This document shows, piece by piece, positions 37,005-48,219 of a DNA stretch of 64,000 bases (positions are counted from its first letter, which is position 1; every line of letters begins with the position of its first letter). Location: positions 138,867,564-138,931,563 of the forward strand of contig CM060961.1 in assembly GCA_030765045.1 (NCBI GenBank). Direction: 5' to 3'. Under the pieces are notes generated by a model. It searched no databases, was not told where the DNA came from, and was given only the letters and a program-made list of their open reading frames with translations. Origin of the DNA: Tenodera sinensis (Eukaryota > Arthropoda > Insecta > Mantodea > Mantidae). Made by a program: the position numbers and the translations under genes.

Positions 37005-37348
37005 ATTGGAAAGGGGTAGAATAAGACTGAAAAACTCAATGCCATAGCTGGGATTTGAACCACATTTCCTCCGGTCTCCGTCCGGCTGCTCTAACCGCTG
37101 AACTAATAGGGCCAACATGCCGACATAGAATTAAATTATCCAACCCATTCGCATTTTTTTTTTTCTTGTAAACCACAAGGAGATCTCAAATACTATGCGA
37201 TAACATACCCTAATGGCTTACTATGCTGTAAGTCGTGTCGGCATCTTGGCCATGGGAGCTCAGTGCTACCCACTAAGCACCGGAAGACCCCTGGCTCAAA
37301 TCGTGGCTACGATATTCAATCTTTCAGTCTCGTTCTACCCTTTCCAAT
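37005..37348. mobile_element. Foldback element with divergent tRNA-like arms, copy A
   Basis: The two arms are inverted. The left arm (37005-37140) reads on the minus strand, and the right arm (37236-37348) reads on the plus strand. Each carries a tRNA-like unit pointing outward. In the left arm the minus strand has ATTAGTTCAGCGGTTAGAGC (A box) and GGTTCAAATCCCAGC (B box). In the right arm the plus strand has TGGGAGCTCAGTGC and a weaker GGCTCAAATCG. The outer ends match as inverted ATTGGAAAGGGGTAGAA. The same design is found at 48220-48596. No TSD was found. Mechanism of movement unknown. Confidence 0.8.
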
Positions 37349-37399
37349 ATGAGGCAATGTTTCCTAAAATTACAGTACATTAATAAGATGCTGCAGTAA

Positions 37400-38085
37400 A
37401 CTTTGAAGTATACCGGATAGAAGATACTGCTTTGACCATACGTTAACCAGAGATTTTACATGATAAGTGTAACAAATGGCTCCAAAATTACTGGCAATAA
37501 AGAACGGTTTCGCCAAAAATAATGATGATAATAATAATGATAATGATAATAATAATGATAATGATAATAATGATGATAATAATAATAATATTAATAATAA
37601 AAAATAATAAATAATAATAATATGTGATAAATACTTAGAGACCCAGCGTCTTGACGAATGGATATAAATGGTTTACTATTTCACTAAGTGTTGCACAAAC
37701 ATTATGTGAACAATACTGTAATACTTTTCTACCTTGATTCGAATGAATTTGATCACAATTTAATGTTAAAATGTAATGCAAATTTTAATTTCTAAGATAA
37801 ATTTGGCAACGACACGATAACGTTAAATTTCGAATTGAAATAAAAAGGCATAACAGCATTGTTCAGGCAATATCTGCGTGACAGTGAAATAGTAAACCAT
37901 TCATATACATTCGTCAAGAAGCTAGATGGTTTCAAATATTTGACAGAATTTTTTTTTTTCGGCGAAACGGTTGTTTATTGAAAATAACTGCATTGGACAT
38001 ATGTTTTACACTAGCCTGTAAAATCCCTGGTTAACGCATGACCGAAGTAATATCTTCCACTTGGTATAAATTTAACATGAAATGT
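37400..38085. repeat. Large imperfect palindrome (about 680 bp, loop about 75 bp)
   Basis: Long inverted segments pair along almost the whole length. Pairs include 37434-37462 (GACCATACGTTAACCAGAGA) with 38015-38045, GGTTTCGCC near 37506 with GGCGAAACGG near 37961, TTGACGAATGGATAT near 37651 with ATACATTCGTCAA near 37903, GGTTTACTATTTCACT near 37669 with AGTGAAATAGTAAACC near 37884, and GATTCGAAT near 37738 with ATTTCGAATTG near 37827. The left arm has gained a microsatellite at 37522-37622. There are no coding frames. It could be a foldback DNA transposon or a locus producing a long hairpin RNA. Confidence 0.8.
37522..37622. repeat. (TAA)/(TGA) compound microsatellite
   Basis: AAT and ATG units in irregular alternation. 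It lies in the left arm of the palindrome, opposite an A/T run in the right arm. Confidence 0.93.
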
Positions 38086-38089
38086 GATT

Positions 38090-39050
38090 TGCACAACAGT
38101 AAATTCCCATAGGATGCTGAACGTGATTCTGTTACGTCCATGACTCTTAAACTCGAATTGTAAAATATACGTGGATTTGCATCGTGGTTCTTTGTTTTAG
38201 ATCCTTCGCACCAAGACAGTGTTAGCGGTAGGATGCACTGTATTTCATCCTCTCAGCATGCTGCATGTCTGTTATTGCACAGTTGTTCTGGGATATCGTA
38301 TTTATCACGTTTCCTTTGCTCCGTTTATCTTGATTCTATTTTTGCAGTATTTTACAGCGACCTTCCATTTGCTTTCACTTTCCAGCGCCCTCTATTTTCT
38401 GTCGCGCTTTCCTTTTATCTTGGTATTCCATTGGTGTGCAGGTGCTCAGAAAAAATTCGCGTGGCAGTTTACGACTGCACAGTGATGAATATTTCATGAC
38501 AATCTCCACATAAAAAAGAAAATCTCATAAATAAAGGTCGCGCACACAGCCAACGCATGTCACAGCTGATAGATTAGACCCAAAGGCTTTGCCTCATCAA
38601 ATGTCTCTGCATTTTAAACGTTGCTTCTGGGACTTGTCAACTTGTTTTTATCGCCAATGAAAAGTCAGTAAAGTGATGTTTATTCTAAGAGTCTTTTCTC
38701 ATGTCTTTGAAGTGATTTATGTTCAAATAGGAGATACCTAAGCTTGTACTTTACAGTTATCCAAGCATTCCAAACTATCGAGTGTTGCATGTATGAAAAG
38801 GAAAGATAACGATGGTTACATAGAGTGGAGAGTTAACTATCAAAATAAATAACAAAGAAATAAAATGTCCAGATTTTCCTGCATATTTTGAAATAAACAG
38901 GCTCAGTTTCTGCTTTCCTAAAGTTGGGGTTACTAGTTTGGCAAGGTAGGTATATTTAACATACATATATTATAAACTGTTAATTGTATGTCTTTAGAAA
39001 GAAAGAAGGAAACAAAGGAAAAAGCAATTAACGAGAGAAAATGTGTGTTT
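38090..39050. other. Anonymous DNA left of the hAT element
   Basis: Two overlapping 88-codon frames at 38219-38499 have no recognised domain and hydrophobic, C/Y/F-rich composition. Nothing else was seen. Confidence 0.4.
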
Positions 39051-40006
39051 ATGTAAGGCAGTGGTTCCCAACAAAATTTGTCAAAGATCCCTCATCGGTT
39101 GCTGCACTGACAAGGGTCCCTTACGTTCTTAAATTGTACATTAGAATATTACAAACATAATAACTTGAGTCAAATTAGTAAGTAATTTATATCTGCTCTT
39201 ACAGTCAACTGCACCAGCTCAATCCAGTGCCAATATTAGATACTAGAGTAGTTCTTCCAATTTCCATTTGATGTTTGCCTATTTATCGCAGTAGCAGTTC
39301 TGTCAAAGATCGTGTTATTTATGTGTGTTTATAACAAAATTATTTATGAAGATTTATTTTGTTCGGTAAGGTACAGGAATTGAAAATGGATCGTTGGTTG
39401 AAAAGTGGGTCGTTAAAACCTGATAGGCCTACAGACGAAGAGGATTAGAAGTTATTTGATGTGAACGTGCAAGTGAATAAGGCATTGTCTGTTGAACCAA
39501 ATCCTTCTACATCCAAGAGCAGTATTTGTAGGCTTACTGCGAAAATTAGGAAATACAACAGTGATTATTTGGAGATTGATATTACATGCACTGGATCTGA
39601 ACTTGAACCTGCACCTGCGAAAGCCTCTCTAATGAGTGTATGAAGCCTGCAAAACTCTGTCGGCATTCGAAACAAAGCACCCGGAGCACAAAAGTAAGTT
39701 GGCAGATTATTTTAAAATTACTACGCGAGATCAAATTATCCCGAAATGTTATTGCAAGACATTCTGATGCAAATGTACTGAAAATAAAACTCTTGCATCT
39801 TATGAGGTATCGCAGCTTATTGCAAAATCTGGTAAAAGTCTTACGAGTGCCGAAGAAGTTATATACCATCAGCGATAATCCTTTGCAAAGTAATGTTGGC
39901 TGATACAGCCGCTAAGCTAGTAGACACCGTACCGTTCTCAAGCAACACTGTCCAAAAACGAATTATTGATATGCCTAGTAACATTGAAAATACCATCTTG
40001 GTTAAG

Positions 40007-40056
40007 GGGCCCAAATGACCTAGGTGTCGACGGGCCCTTAAACAATACTCACTCAC
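40007..40056 (+). mobile_element. Ultra-short 3' SINE/LINE tail insertion with 11-bp TSD
   Basis: TCTTGGTTAAG at 39996-40006 and 40057-40067 bounds a 50-bp insert. The insert ends with GGGCCCTTAAACAATACTCA and CTCAC. The same GGGCCCTTAAAC-(CACT)n end occurs at 20078. It inserted in the hAT transposase gene after NIENTILVK and is extremely 5' truncated. Confidence 0.8.
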
Positions 40057-41710
40057 TCTTGGTTAAGCTTTGCATGTGTGACATGTTTGCTCTTCAATTG
40101 CACGAGAACTCAGACATATTTTCGTTGGTTTGTGTAACATTATTCATTGGAAAACCAGTTGCTTGAATATTTTCTTTTTTTCCTGTGAACTGCACCACAC
40201 AACACCAGATGATATTTTCACGGCTATTTTAGTGAACATGACATTTCCTGGAGGAAGTATATGGGTTTCTCTACATATGGAGCAAAATCCATGGCTGGGT
40301 ACAAAACAGCTCAACGAGCTCATATCAAAGTTGTGGCTCCTAACATCAAATGGACAGAGTTATAGTTAGAGGTTTTGGTAGCCAAAAGATTGCCTAAAAT
40401 GTTGCAGAAAACTCGTAATGAAGTAGATGAAATTATTAACCATATTAAAACTCGTCCTTTGCAATCCAAGATTGTTTTATTTGTTGTGCAGAGAATTGGT
40501 TAGTGAGTATGAGCAGCTTCCTATTCACACCGAAGAGAGATGACTCTCTCGTGGTAGGATCTTGGCGAGGATTTTTGAGCTTAAAGAGGAAGTCAGAATC
40601 TTCCTTCTTGACACCGATATGTAAGTTGTCTCACTGACTTTTTTTGCTTTGCGTAACTGCCTACTTAGATTATGTATTTGAACATTTGATGTTTTGAATC
40701 TAGGCTTAAGTAACAACATAGACATATTCAAAGTTGAAAAAAGTGTTAGTGCCATGGTTAAAAAGTGTCAATTGTGGGCAGCAAGGATATCACTAAAGGC
40801 TTTTTTTTTTTTACAAATTTCTCCATTTGAAAGGGTTTCTGGAGTCTTCTGATGAGGATTTACCAAGCCAAATAAAGGAAAGCATAATGGAGTACCTTCA
40901 CAGCTTAGCAACCAGTTTAAGAAATACTTCCTCGAGGCAGATCCTGATGAGGTTTGGATTCGAAATCCGTTCTACTTTCTTGAATTACAAAAGATTCAGA
41001 GACTCTCAGAAGAGAAACAAGGTCAACTTGTAGACTTGACAGGCAGTGGCATAGTGAAAAACGTGTTTAATGGCGAAAACATTCTAGACTTTTGTTTAAC
41101 AGAACGCAAGATTTACAAAGCACTCGCCGATAAAGCAGTGAACTTCATACTTCATACTTCCTGATTCGAGCGTTTGGCTTTCGACCTGAGCATACACGTT
41201 TTCTTCTCACTGGTGGAAAGACGGAATTTTCAGCCATCCCTACGGAGCAGGAGATCCCGCAAGATGGTGGAGTGCACATACCGGTGGGGCACAAGCTTCA
41301 AACTTCGGGCTAATACATTAGCCAAAGACATCCTGGTGTAGCGCTAAAAGAAGTTTGGAAAGCAAACTTTAGAGCTCACCTAAGGCTAGCTTTCCTGGAG
41401 CGGCAACAACTGCTGGCTCCTGATTGGAGTTTGTATTGGAGTTCCTGATTGGTGCTTGCATCAAGCATCGGTATTGGTCTCCTAATACTGCACGCTAAGG
41501 AGTGATTTTTGTGCTTCTTAGTACCTGCACATGAGCAAAATCTCGACTACCAAACAACATTAAGCAGTAGCGGTTTGTCAACAAGGCTAGAGCCAACACC
41601 TTCGGGTGGATATAGGCGCATCCTTTGGGTGTTCGGTCCTCTGTTGACGACGCTTCTTAGCAACCGCTGCTGGAGGTAAGTGGTCAGCCCGATAATATTG
41701 TACGCCTACA

Positions 41711-43442
41711 ATGTCTACTACTAAACCCAATCCCACTGTCAAAAACAGCAAAACCAGACTCGATATCGAGGACTCAGCAATGCCCAGCACATCTGGCGCA
41801 AACAATAACGTCTCCGTGAGCTCACCTCAGGAGACAGTCAACCGGCGACGCCGAAAGCCCATACAAGGCGGAAATGGCAACGCCAAACGTTTGGCATTAA
41901 CCGAATATACATCCAATCAAGACGCTAAACGCGGATCAAATTCACGTTTAGACCAAAGCTCAGAGGCAAACTCTGACAGCTCCCGCGAGGATTCAGATGC
42001 GGAATCCAATACTGACGAGACCGTCGTCCAGTCTGAAACGTCCAGGATGGACGAAGGCGAGGCAAGCTCCTCTGACATCTCAACTGAGGTGGATGAGGCA
42101 GAATTTCGGGAGGTGGTCAACCGTCGGAGGAAGCGCCGACAGAACCCATCAACTGTCTCGACTGATGAACCAACTGAAAAACCAGCCAAGCAGTATATTC
42201 CGCTTATCATTGTAGACGACTTCAGGGGTATGGTGGGCTTCTTAAAAGAAGTTATGTCAACACTTTCGGGGTCGTGCTCGGTGACGAGGAGGAAGAGTCA
42301 CTACGTCTTTCAGGCGAAACATGTGGGGGACTACAACACCCTCCTATCTGTCCTTGAGCGGAGAAATCTCCTTCATTTTACGTTTGGTCTCGACAAAACT
42401 CGAGACATCCGCCGTATTATCAGAGGTCTTCCATTAGATACGCCCGTGGGCGATATCGAAGAAGAGCTAAGACGTAAAGGCATCACCCCTCGACTGGTAA
42501 GGCAACTTACCAAACCGGGCGAGAACGGGGAAGCCAAGAGGCCAATTCCTCTTTTCCTGGTTGTGGTGGAGAGGGCGTGTGATCCGGAGATGAAAATCGA
42601 CCGAGTCACGTCTCTCTGCTACCTCAGGGTGAAGGTGGAAGCGGTGAGGAGTTCTTTTGGCCCCCACAATGCTACCGGTGTCTTGGCTTCAACCATTCGA
42701 GCCATTTCTGCCGCAGAAACCTGCGATGTCTTCGCTGTGGTGATGCGCACCACAAAGAATCCTGCCCTAGACAAATAACAGACGATCCCACCTGCGCAAA
42801 CTGCAAGGGCAAACATGTGGCCTGTTATGGAGGTTGCCCTACGAGGATGAGAGTGATCGCCTCCAGGAGACCACAGATATCTCAAGGTCCAACTCCCGTC
42901 AGAGGAGACCAAGTGAGACCTTCCACCTCAAATCACCAGGCCCCTCAACCTCAACTAGCCAACACCCCTAGGGTTTCCCAAGCTCAAACCAGCCAACGCA
43001 CCTCGGGTAGTCCATGGACGTCTCGAGAACAACACCAGCAACCATCACACAACACAATAAACCTCCCTTACAAAAAATCCCAAGGCTGCAGAGGGAGAGA
43101 AAACCTCGGAAGCCCAAACGAGCACCCAGAGTGGTCGAAGCGAGTGATGTTTCCACCACCCGACATCCTCAGGAGGAGGTTAGAGCCGGGGAGGCTAGAG
43201 CCGAGGAGACCCCAGCACCTCCTCCTTCCACAAACAAAACCCCCTCAACCCCTACCTTTCAGCTCACTGACCTGCTCAAATGGGTGCAGCTAGTTTTGCA
43301 GACCCATGGGCAAAGGATTTGCGATCTCATCGTGAGATATAGTTCTGCGAGCGACTCAACACCCAAGACGCTCATTGTAATGGAGAGGCTCGCCCTCCTG
43401 ACCTCCGTACTCCAAAACACCCAAAATGGCCAGACAAACTAG
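41711..43442 (+). pseudogene. Jockey ORF1 (Gag-like, zinc-knuckle protein), two frameshifts
   Basis: It starts at ATG 41711 (MSTTKPNPTV). The first part (to 42660) has a polar, Ser/Glu-rich N-terminus and an RNA-binding region (PLIIVDDFRGM...YVFQAKHVGDYNTLLS). At about 42660, in a CCCCC run, the frame is lost. The next frame holds three zinc knuckles: CYRCLGFNHSSHFC, CLRCGDAHHKESC and CANCKGKHVACYGGC. A second shift near 43010 leads to the last frame, with LLKWVQLVLQ and an end at TAG 43440-43442. The intact protein would coat element RNA in cytoplasmic particles. The stop overlaps the ORF2 start. Confidence 0.87.
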
Positions 43443-46129
43443 GCCAAGCACCTCATTTCGGTTCGCGTTTTGGAACGCGTGCGGATTGGCCGGCCAGGCG
43501 GGGGGGGGGGGTTATCCCACTTTGCCCGCACTTATGACCTAGACGCTGTTCTAGTTAGCGAAACTCATCTACGCCCAAATGTTCGCTTCCGTTTACCGGG
43601 CTACGTTTGCCACAGAACTGATCGTCAAGGTCGTCCTGGAGGCGGAACGGCGGTGTTCGTAAGGCAGAACGTAGTCCATCGCCCAAACCAGCTCCCACCC
43701 CTTCAAACGCTAGAGGCCACGGCTATCACTCTGAACCTTGACGGTACAGAGATACTGATAGCCTCAGTATATCACCCTCCTCGAAGGCAGTTTGTCCCAA
43801 ATGATTACCTCTCCGTCCTAGCCCTTTATCCCAACGTTATCCTTGCTGGGGACTTCAACGCCAAACACCAACGCTGGCACTGCGGTCGAAGGGCGGATGC
43901 CCGAGGCAATTCCATCATCCGCCTCATCGACGCGGACCCCGAACTAAGGGTGGAGAGCCCGTGGCAACCCACACATCATCCGCATGGTGTAGGGCTACCC
44001 TCTGTCATAGACTTTGCGATCATAAAGCATTTCCCATTTCATCTCACACTGACATCAATAAACGCACTCCAGTCAGACCACAACCCAGTACTGACAGAAA
44101 TCAATACCCGGATTGCCAGTCATGACAGCTCAAATTACACTCGAGAAACGGACTAGGAAGGTGTTCGTAATTGCCTTCGCACCTCCATCCCACCTAACCC
44201 CAGAATCAACGACATCTCAACTCTTGAGGCGGCAGTTTCTTCTTTCACATCCATTGTGACAAGAACTGCCCAAAACCTCACAATCCGTGCTCCAGCTCCC
44301 TTACACCCAGACGTCCTCCCACTTGACATAATCCTCCTTATCCGTCGGTCCTGGGCGGCACGAAGGCTTTATCAAAGGCATCGCACACCCTACAACAGAG
44401 CCCTATTACGGCGACTGCGCCGACTGGTCGGAGCTCGACTGCGTGAGCACCGAGTGCAAGCGTGGGAGAACAAGATGGCCAGCCTGGACACTGAAAGTGG
44501 GGACGTGTGGAAGATCGCCAGATGCCTTCGAAACCGTCGTGGCCAATACAACTCGCCAATTCAGGGCACCCGAGGCCTGGCATATGAACCTGAAGGCAAA
44601 GTCAACGTGTTCGCTGACTATCTAGAGCGGACCATGTGTCCCAGAGACGACCCCCAGGACTATAGATTCTCAGAACGTACCCACCAAGAAGTACGTCGAG
44701 TTTTACGACGCCCGCCGGAGGATGCGGAACGACTACCGGTGATACGTCCCAGTGAAACCCATGGCGTATTAAAACGCCTCAAAATCAAAAAGGCGGCGGG
44801 ACCTGACGGACTAACTCCCCTCATGCTTCGTCACCTTTCCTTCAATGCCGTGCTCTTCCTAACTAGAGTATTCAATATGTGCCTTACCCTGGGTCACTTC
44901 CCACGCGAGTGGAGAGAGGCTCGGGTGATCTGCATTTTGAAACCTGGGAAAGACCCGGTGCATCCCTCCAACTACAGATCCATAAGCCTTTTGTCCATCC
45001 TCTCGAAAGTTCTAGAGAGCATGATCCTACACCGATTATCCCCTTTACTGGGAAACATACAAGCCATCCCAGAACATCAGTTCGGCTTTCGACCTCGGCA
45101 CTCTACACCACAGCAACTGCTGCGTGTGGTGGAGGCTGCTGCCCTGGGTTTTCAGGAACGCGCATTCACTGCTGTGGTGTCTCTGGATGTAGAAAAGGCC
45201 TTCTCAACCACCTGGCACACAGGGCTACTTCACAAGCTGATCCACCTGGGGCTACCCACACAATTTATACACATCCTACACAGTTTCCTCCGACACCGGA
45301 CCCTCATAGTCACAGTTGCTGGGCGAACCTCCACAATAAGGCCAATAAGAGGCGGAGTCCCCGAGGGCTCTGTTCTGTCCCCTACTCTCTTCAGTGTCTA
45401 TATGGCAGACTTCCCAACAGAACCACAGGTCAGTATAGCGCAATACGCAGATGACGTATTACTATACTGCACCAACAGAAACATCCTCAGAGCCTTCAAC
45501 CCTATACAAAGACACCTCCGCCTAGTCCAAGACTGGTGTCGGCGATGTCTGTCAATCCAGACAAGAGCCATGCCATTCTGTTCACGAGACGTCCCACACC
45601 TGCAGATTGCCCCACTTTCCAACTTCGGGGTCAAAGGATCCAGTGGAGAGACACCATCACCTATCTGGGAGTTAAACTAGATAGGAGTCTAACATTCCGA
45701 GGACACATTAGAGACCTATCGGCGCGGTCGCAGGGGGCTATTGCCTCACTGTACCCTATGCTGAAATCTGAGATGCCAGTCCGCCTGAAACTACACCTAT
45801 TCAGAGCTCTGATTATCCCCCTCATGCTTTACGCCTGTGAAGTGTGGGGCATGGCAGCGGGTAGTTGGCTCCTGTGGCTCCAGAGGGCGCAGAACAGAGG
45901 ACTTCGGTCCATCTACTCTGTCCCCTTATCCTTCCCCGTGAGACTACTTCACGAAGCCTCATCTCTTCCATACGTGGAGGATCAAATTAGGCGCCGGGTA
46001 GCAAAATTGTACGCCAAATTACCCAACCATCAAAGCGTCCTGGTTAGATCTCTAGGTGATTATGACCCCACAACACGCCGCTTCAGGTCGTATAGGGTTC
46101 CCCGCATGGCTTGCGGGTATATCCCATAA
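43426..46129 (+). pseudogene. Jockey ORF2 (AP endonuclease + reverse transcriptase), three lesions
   Basis: ATG at 43426 lies 15 bp before the ORF1 stop codon. Endonuclease motifs are FWNACGL, LVSETHLRP, LIASVYHPP, ILAGDFNAKHQRW, VIDFAII and SDHNPVL. The RT has AAGPDGLTPLMLR, NYRSISLLSILSKVLE, QFGFRPRHSTPQQLLR, SLDVEKAFSTTWH, GGVPEGSVLSPTLF and QYADDVLLYC. A C-terminal tail ends at 46129. Lesions are a G11 run at 43501-43511 that shifts the frame, a TAG at 44154-44156 where Trp is expected (TRETD*EG), and a shift near 45545 just before VNPDKSHAILF. Motif A has Ser where Asp is usual (AFD), and motif B has Glu for Gln (VPQG). Enzymatic activity is therefore doubtful even if frames were whole. 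Confidence 0.92.
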
Positions 46130-46696
46130 CAAAGTAGTTTACCCATCAGCAGCAAAAGCTAAACTACAAAATAATCCCAACAAAGAGTTATTCGGTCAAA
46201 ATTCAAACCACCATCAAAATTCAAAATTTAAAAGATCAAAAGATCTTAAATCTTTGTTTAAACACTTTTTATTTCCACAGAATGCAAACATTGCTGACTT
46301 CTGTGAGTCATCAGCAAAGGGGTAAAATAGCCTCCTTATTAGATAAGCCTTAACCTAAATTCAAAAACATCACCCTTAATCACCCTTTACCAAAAAACTC
46401 TATCTGCGGTTAAACCCTATTAAGGGTAGGTACGCAGCAAAATATCGTCGGGCTGAACCACAGCCTGCCAGCATGTCGTCGTCGTCATACTTCCTACTAC
46501 CTGCCTATGTGAACAGGCATTCTCGGCTATGTGTTTCATGAAAAATAAATATAGGCATCGGTCTGATATGCAAAATGAAAGTGTGAAGCATGGAGTCTAA
46601 CACTTCAGAAATCATGAACTAGGACGGATTCAGCGTATCACACTGAAACTATAAAGTTCTGCGTTATTGCAATTGCTTTGTTCATACGTAATATCT

Positions 46697-47490
46697 TTAC
46701 TTTCTCTACTGGTAAGTAGGGGAAGTATTGTATTCCACCCAAAAATTCCATGTCGAGATTTCACCGGAAATAAGTTATGAGACCCTCTGAATAAAAAAAG
46801 AGCTTTTAGAAAAAAGGTCCGTGTGTGTGTCTGTGTCTGTGTCAGTCTGTGGACAGCATAGCTCAAAAACGAAAAGTCGGTTAAAAACCAAAGTTGGTAT
46901 TTAAGTTAAATGTCTTTCAAGGATGTGACACGAAGATTTTGAAGAAAATAACCCCACCCTAAACTACCCTTTACATGGAAAAGTTTTCGAAAATTTTTAT
47001 TTTTTGGAAAATGGCTCTAACGATTTTGATTAAAATGTCATGTGAGATATTTTTATGACAAATGAAATGTATATCTTGAATTTTCTGGCTATAGTCCCTG
47101 TAGTCGTATTTACTCTGGGCGACTTTTGCATAACTGGTAAACCGTTAGGGATAGACCAAATTATATTATACAAAAAATGTAGATCTTGTTACATACAAAA
47201 TTTATGTCTGGATAAATTTTCTTGTAGGATGAACCATTTCGGAGATATTCCTTGTTATGTGTGTGAATTTACGGAAAACTTAGAACTTTCGTGAAATGGT
47301 TCATCGTTGTTCATTTTTTTATGCTAAGTGTGCAAAGACAACAGAATCTCAAACATTTGACTATCGCACAAGGCCTACTATAGTCTAAAATTCCTTTTGC
47401 ACCTACAATGAAATAAACAATAAGATAATTTGTACAAATAGTTTGTACAAAAGTAGAGAAAGTCATGCGAGTGCAGCACATCAGATTTTT
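46697..47490 (-). repeat. RepA, near full length, inside the hAT element
   Basis: In minus orientation it starts TTACTTTCTCTACTGG and ends AGTAGAGAAAGTCATGCGAG, then TGCAGCACATCAGATTTTT. It has the complete set of RepA blocks with a short GTGTGTGTCTGTGTCTG tract. hAT sequence flanks both sides, so RepA is inserted in the hAT. No TSD is evident. Confidence 0.82.
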
Positions 47491-47751
47491 GAACTAATAA
47501 TACCTATACTATTCATATTTTTATTATACATTTGTATTTAATAGTTATCCTCTGTTTTAAACTTGAGTTATAATAAATTTAATTTTCATATCTGAAAGTT
47601 TCCACCTTAAAGTAAATGGGAACGCAAACGTACATTCTTGAAGCTGAACTTACGCGGGAACTAGATTAAGATAATGCCTACTGCAAGCCAAGTAAAACAC
47701 AAAATAATTTAATTTTTCAGGGACCACCTGTTGGGAACCATAGATGTAAGG

Positions 47752-48219
47752 TAATCTCAAAACCCACACGACCGATTTTGATAACTCTTTCACCACTTTT
47801 CAGTCCTCCTTCAGCCTAACTCTCTTGACAGATATGGATCTATGAAACACCCAATTAGTTTCGTAGACTATTACAACATTAAACAGGATTTACATAGCTT
47901 TTGCCATGCGCACAATGATATTGGAATTAGGAAACACCATACTAACAACGAAGGGCTCAACTTTAGTTTAAAATGCCACGTGGCATAAAACGATTGTTGA
48001 TAAACCAGAGAATATAAATAGTTGCTGCACTCTTCAGGGTATAAAAAGAAAAGTTGATTAAATGTTATTACAAGGAATCCGCTATTCGGACACTTATAAG
48101 CCCTGAAATCTAGTGTTACGAACGTTCCGAGTCAAAAGGCTTGTGCTTTGCCAGAGTAACAACTGAGTATCTTCGTGCGTACTCCAGTGTGTTTTGTGTT
48201 TTACTAAGAGTCTGTAATT
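47752..48219. other. Anonymous DNA
   Basis: It lies between the hAT duplication and the second foldback. No gene was recognised. Confidence 0.4.

Larger units (their letters stand above)
41163..46484 (+). mobile_element. Full-length Jockey-like non-LTR retrotransposon, 11-bp TSD
   Basis: TCATACTTCCT at 41152-41162 and 46485-46495 bounds 5,322 bp. The order is 5' UTR (41163-41710), ORF1, ORF2 and a 3' UTR ending in GTCGTCGTCG, a (GTC)n tail with no poly(A). It inserted inside the hAT dimerisation domain coding region. Full length with only about five lesions suggests a fairly recent event. The 5' UTR probably carries an internal promoter as in other Jockey elements, which is not shown by sequence alone. 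Confidence 0.93.
39386..46600 (+). pseudogene. hAT transposase (ZBED5-like), decayed and split by a Jockey insertion
   Basis: From ATG 39386 the start MDRWLKSGSLK and the KIRKYNSDYLEIDITCTGSE block match ZBED5-type hAT proteins. The Cys pair of the zinc finger appears deleted. Further blocks in broken frames are ENKTLASYEVSQLIAKSGKS, DTVPFSSNTVQKRI, KMLQKTRNEVDEIINHIKTR, YEQLPIHTEER, SRGRILARIFELKEEV, DPDEVWIRNPFYFLE and LSEEKQGQLVDLT up to 41151. The dimerisation region resumes after the Jockey at 46496 with CLCEQAFSAMCFMKNKYRHR. There is an early TAG near 39447 and several other lesions. A normal protein of this class binds its terminal repeats and excises the element through a DDE active site. 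Confidence 0.85.
39059..47743 (+). mobile_element. hAT DNA transposon (ZBED5/Buster-like) with nested insertions, perfect 8-bp TSD
   Basis: The left end is CAGTGGTTCCCAAC and the right end GTTGGGAACCATAG, imperfect terminal inverted repeats of the hAT type. ATGTAAGG occurs at 39051-39058 and again at 47744-47751, the 8-bp duplication typical of hAT insertion. The 8.7-kb span includes a 50-bp SINE tail (40007-40056), a full Jockey element (41163-46484) and a RepA copy (46697-47490). Removing these leaves roughly 2.5 kb of hAT sequence. The transposase is decayed, so the element is immobile on its own. Confidence 0.9.

Noticed and set aside
38219..38499. Two overlapping 88-codon hydrophobic frames
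   Set aside because: Overlapping frames in T-rich DNA with no conserved motif.
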